Source: Rhodospirillaceae bacterium (lineage in GTDB: Bacteria; Pseudomonadota; Alphaproteobacteria; Thalassobaculales; Thalassobaculaceae). Taken from it: a stretch of DNA of 5,105 bases. The stretch is taken from contig PCAV01000009.1 of assembly GCA_002730675.1 (NCBI GenBank), positions 2,205-7,309 of the forward strand, given 5' to 3'. Below are positions 1 through 5,105 of the stretch, one piece after another (within the stretch, counting starts at the first letter, position 1; every line of letters starts with the position of its first letter). A model generated the notes under the pieces. It saw only the letters and a list, made by a program, of their open reading frames with translations. It did no database searches and was not told the origin of the DNA. The position numbers were made by a program, and so were the translations under genes.

Positions 1-34
1 CCCTCGGAGAGACGGGGTGGCTATTGGTGTTTGA

Positions 35-841
35 TTACTTTTTAGGTGACTGACCGAGATCTAAAATACGTTTTTCAAATTCTGGTGCCAAAGGTGGATA
101 CCAGTCCGTCACTTTGGGGTCATGGCCAGAGATTAAAAACTCATATCCTCCTGCAATGTTGATGCACTTGCGGTACCCATCAATCATCTTTTGGAGGTCG
201 TGAAATATTGCGAACGGCCTTTCAAATTCAACTTCATCATAAAGATGGACTGCATCTGATGCTAAGAGTATCCAACCTCTGCTAGTATGCACTCGCAACG
301 CTAGTTGTCCTCGGGAATGACCGCCTATTAAGTGGAACTCAATGCCTGGTGCAACAGTAGTTACCGTGTCTTCATAAAACTTCAATCTTTCATCATAAAG
401 CAACTCGATTAATTTTTTCGTATCGCGCGCATGGTAAGCAAGTCGAAAGGGCGCAAATGTCATATCTGGGCCGGTGATTGATTTCATTTCTTCAGCGTGT
501 ATTGAAAATGTTGCATTTGGATAATCATCTAGATTTCCAACATGGTCAAAATGCGCATGAGTTAATAAAACGTGTTCAACAGAACTAGCCTTAATCCCTA
601 TTTTAGATAGGCTCTCGGCTGGTGACTCTAAAAAATTGCGTCCTCCTTCGCCTGACAAATCAGGATTAAACCCAGTATCAACAACAAATGTTTGACCATT
701 GCCTGTTATGACATAGGTAAAAAAGTCTAGACCTCTGATCATCTTTTTGGGGTCGCCACCTAAATAAGTCGCTCCGTCAGCGCGTTCTAATTGTTCTGCA
801 TATCTTATGGCGTAAACTTCGTATGTTGGAATATCAGTCAT
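35..841 (-). CDS. MBL-fold metallo-hydrolase, N-acyl homoserine lactonase family
   Basis: A 268-residue soluble enzyme with no signal peptide, so cytoplasmic. The metallo-beta-lactamase dinuclear zinc site is complete: HAHFDH at residues 95-100 (H95, H97, D99, H100), H175 in GGHSRGQ, D196 in LLASDAVH and H240 in SGHDP. Order and spacing match AHL lactonases such as AiiA, and the 'ERPFAIF' stretch after D196 parallels AiiA. AiiA's active-site Tyr194 (D-A-S-Y) is replaced by His199 (D-A-V-H), with Tyr201 nearby, as I recall for the large alphaproteobacterial family carrying this name. Lactone or ester hydrolysis is likely; AHL as the true substrate is not shown. No luxI/luxR-type gene is in view. 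The ATG at 841 has AGGA at 852-855, ten bases upstream; that site lies in a hairpin. The gene is last in the visible minus-strand series, 130 bp after the FIST gene. Family call confident, substrate open. Confidence 0.9.
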   Translation of the reverse strand: MTDIPTYEVYAIRYAEQLERADGATYLGGDPKKMIRGLDFFTYVITGNGQTFVVDTGFNPDLSGEGGRNFLESPAESLSKIGIKASSVEHVLLTHAHFDHVGNLDDYPNATFSIHAEEMKSITGPDMTFAPFRLAYHARDTKKLIELLYDERLKFYEDTVTTVAPGIEFHLIGGHSRGQLALRVHTSRGWILLASDAVHLYDEVEFERPFAIFHDLQKMIDGYRKCINIAGGYEFLISGHDPKVTDWYPPLAPEFEKRILDLGQSPKK

Positions 842-971
842 CGCTCTAACTTCCTAACCAGCGCGGTTGGGGTTTTTTATTGTCATTTTTAAATCGTACC
901 AGTCGTCAGGTTGGACCCAAAGGTTATCAATGGCGGAAATACGCCTCATTTTTCATATTAGCGGCTTATTT
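842..971. other. Intergenic region between FIST and MBL genes
   Basis: A 130-bp non-coding gap. Besides the + strand terminator-like hairpin at its low-coordinate end, it holds TTGG-AC-CCAA (911-920), a short inverted repeat that could be an operator half-site pair, and GGCG/CGCC (932-935 with 942-945) followed on the + strand by a T-rich run. The latter has only four pairs and is too weak to call. A possible minus-strand -10 element TACGAT (893-898) has no good -35 partner. The gap is long enough for the MBL gene to have its own promoter, but none can be fixed by eye. Confidence 0.4.
851..878 (+). terminator. Rho-independent terminator-like hairpin reading on the + strand
   Basis: Read on the + strand, CCTAACC (853-859) pairs with GGTTGGG (865-871) around the five-base loop AGCGC, giving seven continuous pairs including one T-G wobble. 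A possible extra T-G pair (852/872) is followed by six T at 873-878. This is the form of an intrinsic terminator. On the minus strand the wobble becomes a C-A mismatch and no T-run follows, so the element does not look like a terminator for the minus-strand genes. No + strand gene is visible before it. It may stop antisense transcripts or end a short RNA. In the minus-strand mRNA the weaker hairpin would cover the AGGA ribosome binding site of the MBL gene. Confidence 0.45.
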
Positions 972-2096
972 CTATAAAAATACTGCTAAAACGCCTGTAT
1001 AAGCATAGATTTCATCTCTGCTGATTTCGCCATTTGCATAAAAACCTGCGAGTGGGAAATCCCCTAACGTTTCCTTGATAATATCCACTTCTCTAGCGGA
1101 ACCTGAAAATTGGTTAGGCCCCCTTGCAGCGCATGAAATGTAAACACCCCCTCTAATCTGTTTTTCGCCAATCCTACGTTTCAAATCTTCAGACATCCTA
1201 TACATGTCCTTCACAGCGCTTTCTTTATCGCGGCGGCAAAAGAGTAATTTATCTCCATCAGAAATATTCTCGGAAATAGCTATGACTTTATTTTGGGGAT
1301 CCAGACCAACCAAGTTCCTTACAGTGTAATCTCCCTTGTCAGATCCTTGTATTGGAAAGGCAACAAAGATTGTTCCACCCATTTTCTGTAAGTTGTCCAG
1401 AAATTCTTTCCCTGTAACGTCTAACAAAACATCAAAGGCGGGTCTCCCATCAAGCTCTAGAATGATGTTTCGTTGTGATCTAGTGATAGTAAGTGTTTCA
1501 CTTATTGGGCTACACCCCTGACTCAGCCCTGTCAGTATCTCACATGTCTCCGGTGACAATAGCGCTCCACTAATAGCCTTACCAGACTGATCTGAAATGT
1601 GTGGACTTTCACTAGAAGCCGCTGTTAGGCCACCAATTAAATAACTATTTGTTTCTCGCGCGAGGTTCTTAATTGCCTCCATGGTTGTCGGCTGGCTTGG
1701 ATCTGCATGTGTTATTGCAAGGGGCATATGTGCCCGTTCTAGCCAATCTGTTTCGCTTTCTTTGATTGCTACGCCTATATTCTCATTTCCAGAAAATACT
1801 TTGAAGCTCTCTTCTGGTAAATCTAAAAGAAGTACTGTTGCTGAAGTCTCACCGTAAAACTCGCCAAAGTTGCTTAAAACGCCGTACCCACCAGCACCCA
1901 ACCACTTATGGCAGCTGGTTTCGATTTTTAATTCTTTGATAACGTTTTCTAAAGACGCAAGAAGGTCTTCAGAAAGGTATATGATGCCGAGGTTTCCCGA
2001 GCCTTTCTCTAATTTACGAGAAAGTTCACTAACGACATCTCGCCAATCCTTTTTCGTGCTGGTTGCGCTATAAAAAGTTCTATCTGAAATGTCCAT
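972..2096 (-). CDS. FIST domain-containing sensory protein (FIST_N + FIST_C)
   Basis: A 374-residue protein, counted from the ATG at 2096. FIST domains are predicted sensory modules thought to bind small ligands such as amino acids, and are usually coupled to histidine kinases, diguanylate cyclases or chemoreceptors, or found alone. FIST_N spans roughly residues 30-215, with a glycine-rich GGYG at 69-72, GGLTAA at 155-160 and the hallmark QGCSPI beginning at Q193. FIST_C spans roughly 220-365, with the hallmark CAARG at 322-326, GFYANGEI ending at I358 and a closing YTGVLAVF. The two domains nearly fill the chain, so no output domain is fused. There is no signal peptide or membrane segment, so it is probably cytoplasmic. 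The frame also allows a TTG start at 2114 (six more residues), but that has no upstream ribosome site. It lies 74 bp after the peroxidase gene and may share its transcript. Ligand and partner are unknown. Confidence 0.85.
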   Translation of the reverse strand: MDISDRTFYSATSTKKDWRDVVSELSRKLEKGSGNLGIIYLSEDLLASLENVIKELKIETSCHKWLGAGGYGVLSNFGEFYGETSATVLLLDLPEESFKVFSGNENIGVAIKESETDWLERAHMPLAITHADPSQPTTMEAIKNLARETNSYLIGGLTAASSESPHISDQSGKAISGALLSPETCEILTGLSQGCSPISETLTITRSQRNIILELDGRPAFDVLLDVTGKEFLDNLQKMGGTIFVAFPIQGSDKGDYTVRNLVGLDPQNKVIAISENISDGDKLLFCRRDKESAVKDMYRMSEDLKRRIGEKQIRGGVYISCAARGPNQFSGSAREVDIIKETLGDFPLAGFYANGEISRDEIYAYTGVLAVFL

Positions 2097-2108
2097 TTTA
2101 AGATTTTG

Positions 2109-2112
2109 CCTC
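2109..2112 (-). promoter_or_regulatory. Ribosome binding site deciding the FIST start
   Basis: On the minus strand GAGG lies 12 bases before the ATG at 2094-2096. The spacing is longer than ideal. The competing TTG at 2112-2114 overlaps this element and has only pyrimidine-rich sequence (CTCCTAAC) before it, so the ATG is preferred. Confidence 0.45.
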
Positions 2113-2170
2113 AAGTTAGGAGCTTAGCTTATTAGCAAAAGAAGGGAAGTTCTAGTTTTTGATAAGGTAC

Positions 2171-2722
2171 TTAATCATCTTCCGATAGAACCTTCTCAAT
2201 AGCTGAGATTAGTTTTGGGGATGATGGGCTGGTACTTGAGGCAAACCAGTCTACGGCTTTCCCTTGTTTATTTATCAAAAACTTATAAAAATTCCAACGT
2301 GGTTTAGACAAACTACCAAGTTCTTCGGTTGCCCACGAGAAAAATGGGTGCGCCTGTTCCCCTTTGACTTTTGTTTTTTCCGTCATAGGAAAGCTGATGT
2401 TGAAATTCACTTGGCAAAATTCTTTAATTTCTTTCTCAGTGCCAGGCTCCTGTCCTCCAAAATCGTTTGATGGCACGCCTATCACCACCAACCCATTATC
2501 CCTGTATTTTTCCCACAAACTTTGAAGGCCGTTATATTGTCGTGTAAAACCGCACCGAGACGCCGTGTTTACGACTAATATTGCTTTACCGGTATATTCG
2601 GAAAGAGCAATAGGCTCTCCATCAATGGACTTAAATGTAAACATGTGAGCAGTCTCCGCAACGGCTGATGTCCAAGATTGGATCAACAGACTAAAAGAAA
2701 GTATCAATACCCGTCGCCACAT
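2171..2722 (-). CDS. Exported Cys-type glutathione peroxidase family protein
   Basis: 183 residues: a thiol peroxidase that reduces hydrogen peroxide or organic hydroperoxides. Residues 1-22 form a Sec signal peptide (basic MWRR, hydrophobic LILSFSLLIQSW, cleavage suggested after AVA before ET), so the ~161-residue mature enzyme should act in the periplasm; there is no lipobox Cys. The catalytic tetrad is complete: C57 in NTASRCGFT, Q91 in NDFGGQEPG, W143 and N144 in RWNFYKFLI. The peroxidatic residue is Cys, encoded by an ordinary codon, not selenocysteine. C103, in EFCQVNF-ISFP, aligns with the resolving Cys of plant thioredoxin-dependent GPx (VCTRFKAEFP), so a C57-C103 disulfide mechanism is likely. 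Its length fits the short monomeric bacterial/plant class. The ATG at 2722 has AAGG at 2732-2735, nine bases upstream. It follows the transporter gene by 26 bp, indicating one transcript. Family certain; reductant and substrate inferred. Confidence 0.93.
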   Translation of the reverse strand: MWRRVLILSFSLLIQSWTSAVAETAHMFTFKSIDGEPIALSEYTGKAILVVNTASRCGFTRQYNGLQSLWEKYRDNGLVVIGVPSNDFGGQEPGTEKEIKEFCQVNFNISFPMTEKTKVKGEQAHPFFSWATEELGSLSKPRWNFYKFLINKQGKAVDWFASSTSPSSPKLISAIEKVLSEDD

Positions 2723-2748
2723 CAGACTATGCCTTATCTTAAATTGTA

Positions 2749-3654
2749 TCAGGTTCCAATCAGCAAGACTAAGATTCCGATTACTAGTGCTATTATTCCA
2801 ATAATCTCGCTTAGATTGCTCTTTTCTTTAAAAAATAGGTAGGAAGCGACAAAAGTAAATACTAGTTCAATTTGGCCTAACGCCCTCACATATGCAGCGT
2901 TTTGTAAGGTCATAGCAGTGAACCAGCATGCAGAACCGACCATACCGCTCAAACCTACAAGCCCTGCCACGCTCCAATTCTTAATAACGTTTGTTATTTC
3001 ACCGGGTTCCTTTGCAATCAAATAAACTGACATAAGAACCGTTTGTAATACTGTGACACAAGCGAGGGTAAATGCTGCTTGAATAGCGACTCCTTCGCCA
3101 CCTAGTGAAAGAGAAGCTGCTCGATAGGAAATCGCTGAGATCCCAAACATAGTACCTGAAGCAATCCCGATAAGTGCAGTTTTTTGCAAAAGCGAAGAAA
3201 ATATGCTTTTTAGGCCTGTTTCTTGACGAGCTGTGGAAATGGCCATCACTGCTATTAGACTGATTGCTATACCGAGTATGGCGCCTGGTGTGAGAGTGTC
3301 CCCTAAAATCACGAGGCCGAAAATTGCGGTCTGAGCGGTCTCAGTTTTTGAATATGCTGTTCCAACGGCGAAATTTCGAAAGGAAAAAAGGTACACTAAA
3401 AGCCCGGTTGCAATAATTTGTGTTATGCCCCCCATTATGCCAAAAAATACAAATTCGGCATTTGGATTGGGCATTTTTAAATCAAAGACTTGGTTGAGTA
3501 TTACAAGGTAAGCGAGAGCGAATGGGATCGCATAGAAAAAACGAACATACGTGGCGCCGGCAGTGCTAAGTTTAGACTTTAAATGTTTTTGAAGTGCAGA
3601 CCTTAAATTCTGCGAAAACGCAGCAAGTATTGTTATAGGTATCCATAATTCCAT
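2749..3654 (-). CDS. EamA/DMT-superfamily inner-membrane transporter
   Basis: 301 residues, almost entirely hydrophobic, with about ten predicted helices (near 4-20, 34-53, 68-91, 97-117, 122-140, 158-178, 188-213, 228-249, 253-275, 281-300). This is the standard length and topology of a two-EamA-domain drug/metabolite transporter. The two halves repeat: AVGTAYSKTETAQTAIFGLVILGDTL (97-122) corresponds to AAYVRALGQIELVFTFVASYLFFKE (253-277), each followed by the last helix of its domain. Family members export amino acids, purines, sugars or toxic metabolites, but the sequence does not reveal the substrate. The ATG at 3654 has AAGG at 3665-3668, ten bases upstream. A 149-bp gap lies before it and the peroxidase gene starts 26 bp after its stop, so it is probably the first gene of an operon. 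Class confident, cargo unknown. Confidence 0.92.
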   Translation of the reverse strand: MELWIPITILAAFSQNLRSALQKHLKSKLSTAGATYVRFFYAIPFALAYLVILNQVFDLKMPNPNAEFVFFGIMGGITQIIATGLLVYLFSFRNFAVGTAYSKTETAQTAIFGLVILGDTLTPGAILGIAISLIAVMAISTARQETGLKSIFSSLLQKTALIGIASGTMFGISAISYRAASLSLGGEGVAIQAAFTLACVTVLQTVLMSVYLIAKEPGEITNVIKNWSVAGLVGLSGMVGSACWFTAMTLQNAAYVRALGQIELVFTFVASYLFFKEKSNLSEIIGIIALVIGILVLLIGT

Positions 3655-3803
3655 TAATAAATAACCTTGGGATAATTATTAGCCGCCAATTGCAATTTAC
3701 AAAAGTAACGATCGTAATTGAGAAAACTTTTAATATTAAGAGATAATCTTGTCGTGAACTTATTTCTATTTTGTCAGTAAATATTTGGAAAATATAATTT
3801 GGT
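3655..3803. other. AT-rich intergenic region, probable promoter of transporter-peroxidase operon
   Basis: A 149-bp non-coding, strongly AT-rich gap between the MR/MLE stop and the transporter start. No T-tailed hairpin follows the MR/MLE gene on the minus strand, so transcription might read through. TTAATATTAA (3730-3739) is a perfect palindrome, and ACGATCGT (3707-3714) is a second one within a larger inverted repeat. Several AT-rich hexamers could act as -10 elements, but no convincing -35/-10 pair with 16-18 bp spacing stands out. Confidence 0.4.
3693..3720. repeat. Small inverted repeat, possible operator
   Basis: CAATTTAC (3693-3700) and GTAATTG (3714-3720) are inverted copies with one bulged base, separated by 13 bases. 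It lies about 40-65 bp before the transporter start codon, where a regulator could sit. In such AT-rich DNA a repeat of this size can arise by chance. Confidence 0.25.
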
Positions 3804-5003
3804 TTAACTTCGGAGAGTTCGCCTGATATGGCAATCTTTTCTGTTGAGTGTTTCTGGCTGAAGTGCTGTTCCTAATCCCGCAGCACTGGGTGCGGAAATT
3901 CTGCCATTATTTATCGGAGGAAGGCTAGTCATCAATTCAGTATACCAGCCAAAATAGAATGCTCGCACTATTTCCTGTATTTCACAATTTTTTGAAGACA
4001 TAGCAAGATGAGTGGAAGCTGTTAAGGCTACCGGACCAGTGCAGTCGTGGAAAGCAACAGGAACGTGCCACGCCTCAGCCATTGCAGCAACCTTTTTGGC
4101 CTCGGTGAGGCCACCGCACCAGGCAATATCCATTATAATCAAGCTAAGTGAGTCTAACTCTAGGAGATACCTATAATCGGCAATACCTCCTCGTGTCTCT
4201 CCTACCGCTATGGGGCATGATGTAGATCGTGCTACACTATCCAATGAACCGAGATGATCCATGAAAACGGGATCCTCGACCCAGTAAGGTGAAAATTGTT
4301 CCAGTTCTCGAGCAATTTTAACGGCATTTGGTCGATCCCAAAGGGCATGAAGCTCGGCCATAACGTCCATTTTGTCACCGACAGATTTCCGTATTTTTTC
4401 GAATGGCTTTAGAGCTTTTTTCATATCAGCGCTTGATATGTGATGGCCATTTGATAACTCAGCGGCGTAATCGAACGGCCAAATTTTCATACCATCTATA
4501 CCCATTTCAAGAAGAGAGTTCGCAAGGTCATCTGCATTATTTAGAAATGCATCAAGATCTTCGTAAGGGCCTTCACTTGTATCCAAACCAAAATTGTTAG
4601 TGCTCTGGCCAGAGCTCTTCCGAACATATCGGTAGCCAGCACATGTATTATACACTCTTACATCGTCCCTGACTGCACCTCCGAGCAGTTGATGAATGGG
4701 TTGATTGGTTGCTTGTCCCCAGATATCCCAAAGGGCTACGTCTATAGCTGAGCGTCCACGTTGCTCTGCACTCGCTCCACTAAAACCAACATAACCAATA
4801 AGTTTAGAATGATGTTTAGAAATAAGTAATGGGTCTTGGTCCAAGAGTATTGGTGCAATAGTTTCATGTATATGAGCCTCCGCTGCCCCTGGGCCATAGA
4901 AAGTCTCACCCAATCCAACAATGCCATCATCAGTGCAAACATGCACCCATAGTAAATTTGGGAATTCATCTATTCTAATAGTTTCTATGGCGCGTATTTT
5001 CAT
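3804..5003 (-). CDS. MR/MLE enolase-superfamily protein, probable acid-sugar dehydratase
   Basis: 399 residues, the usual size. The N-terminal capping domain (about 1-125) is followed by a TIM-barrel. Members remove the proton alpha to a carboxylate using Mg2+. Visible active-site residues: K173 in DGMKIWPFD; E217 and H219 in MAELHALW; E243 in WVEDP; E269 in VGETRGG; D292 in IIMDIAWCGG; H319 in AFHDCTGP. E217, E243 and E269 are the expected metal ligands. D292-H319 resembles the Asp-His base dyad and H219 the general acid of galactonate/mannonate-type dehydratases. Those enzymes have D-x-H where this has E-x-H, a form I recognise from an uncharacterised MR/MLE subgroup sharing the KIWPFD and HDCTGP motifs. 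Dehydration of a sugar acid is therefore likely, the substrate unknown. The ATG at 5003 has GGAA at 5011-5014, seven bases upstream. It follows the cut upstream frame by 38 bp. Confidence 0.9.
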   Translation of the reverse strand: MKIRAIETIRIDEFPNLLWVHVCTDDGIVGLGETFYGPGAAEAHIHETIAPILLDQDPLLISKHHSKLIGYVGFSGASAEQRGRSAIDVALWDIWGQATNQPIHQLLGGAVRDDVRVYNTCAGYRYVRKSSGQSTNNFGLDTSEGPYEDLDAFLNNADDLANSLLEMGIDGMKIWPFDYAAELSNGHHISSADMKKALKPFEKIRKSVGDKMDVMAELHALWDRPNAVKIARELEQFSPYWVEDPVFMDHLGSLDSVARSTSCPIAVGETRGGIADYRYLLELDSLSLIIMDIAWCGGLTEAKKVAAMAEAWHVPVAFHDCTGPVALTASTHLAMSSKNCEIQEIVRAFYFGWYTELMTSLPPINNGRISAPSAAGLGTALQPETLNRKDCHIRRTLRS

Positions 5004-5041
5004 GATATTTTTCCGATAATTTTTCTGCTAGAATGCAGAAT

Positions 5042-5105
5042 CTAGGTCTTTCGCGCTAGTGCTTCGGTTAAACCATCAACAGCGTGTTGAACCGACGTGC
5101 AAAGA
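5042..5105 (-). CDS. C-terminal end of an upstream gene, cut by window edge (partial)
   Basis: On the minus strand one frame stays open from the window edge to a TAG at 5042-5044, ending TSVQHAVDGLTEALARKT. It looks like an amphipathic C-terminal helix; the other two minus-strand frames are closed by stops. The stop lies 38 bp before the MR/MLE start, a usual operon spacing. About 20 codons are too few to name a family, and an open stretch this short can occur by chance. Confidence 0.4.
   Translation of the reverse strand, partial: LCTSVQHAVDGLTEALARKT

Noticed and set aside
1..34. GC-rich CCTCG/CGGGG hairpin at the window start, after the MBL stop codon
   Set aside because: Only five pairs on the + strand and one mismatch on the minus strand, and the sequence that would show a T-run for the minus strand lies outside the window.
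932..953. Second + strand terminator-like element, GGCG/CGCC followed by a T-rich run
   Set aside because: Only four pairs with mismatched flanks and an interrupted T-run; too weak to list as a feature.
1336..1521. Open frame on the + strand opposite the FIST gene
   Set aside because: Antisense to a conserved coding region, short and without recognisable features. The same applies to the + strand frames at 1870-2073, 2264-2470 and 4403-4600.
2097..2114. TTG start adding six residues to the FIST protein
   Set aside because: No purine-rich site precedes it, and the GAGG that would serve the downstream ATG lies across it. Kept only as an alternative.
2097..2170. Possible terminator between the peroxidase and FIST genes
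   Set aside because: AGCTTAGCT-type repeats are present, but I found no stable stem followed by a T-run on the minus strand.
4742..4969. 75-codon open frame on the minus strand inside the MR/MLE gene
   Set aside because: It overlaps the N-terminal third of a clearly conserved enzyme in another frame, has no matching family motif and is a chance shadow.
1..5105. Novel defence system, mobile element, CRISPR array or RNA gene
   Set aside because: Every long frame belongs to a known housekeeping or metabolic family. There are no direct-repeat arrays, transposase motifs, terminal inverted repeats or tRNA-like folds that I can see.

Overview
The window reads as a stretch of chromosome from a free-living proteobacterium. 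Base composition is AT-leaning (G+C low-to-mid 40s % by eye). The mix of an alphaproteobacterial-style 'N-acyl homoserine lactonase family' metallo-hydrolase, a 'PSNDFGGQEPG'-type glutathione peroxidase, a drug/metabolite-family (DMT) exporter and an enolase-superfamily sugar-acid enzyme fits marine or soil Alphaproteobacteria. This placement is inference from protein style; no rRNA or other marker gene is present. I see no mobile element, tRNA, CRISPR array or phage gene.

All genes lie on the minus strand, so transcription runs from high to low coordinates. In that order: (1) the last ~20 codons of a probable upstream gene cut by the window edge (5042-5105); (2) a mandelate racemase/muconate lactonizing enzyme (MR/MLE) superfamily protein, probably an acid-sugar dehydratase (3804-5003); (3) a 149-bp AT-rich gap with a small inverted repeat; (4) a ten-helix EamA/DMT transporter (2749-3654); (5) a secreted Cys-type glutathione peroxidase only 26 bp further on (2171-2722); (6) a stand-alone FIST-domain sensory protein (972-2096, with a possible TTG start at 2114); (7) a 130-bp gap holding a terminator-like hairpin that reads in the unexpected (+) direction; (8) a metallo-beta-lactamase (MBL) fold hydrolase of the AHL-lactonase family (35-841).

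The cut gene and the MR/MLE gene are 38 bp apart, and the transporter and peroxidase genes 26 bp apart, so each pair is probably co-transcribed. The FIST gene may continue the transporter-peroxidase unit. No single pathway ties all genes together. The clearest metabolic theme is small carboxylate or lactone handling (MR/MLE enzyme, MBL hydrolase, metabolite exporter), with peroxide defence and ligand sensing alongside. I found no convincing new multi-gene system. The items most worth a second look are the wrong-way terminator over the MBL gene's ribosome binding site, the substrate of the E-x-H MR/MLE enzyme, and the orphan FIST protein.
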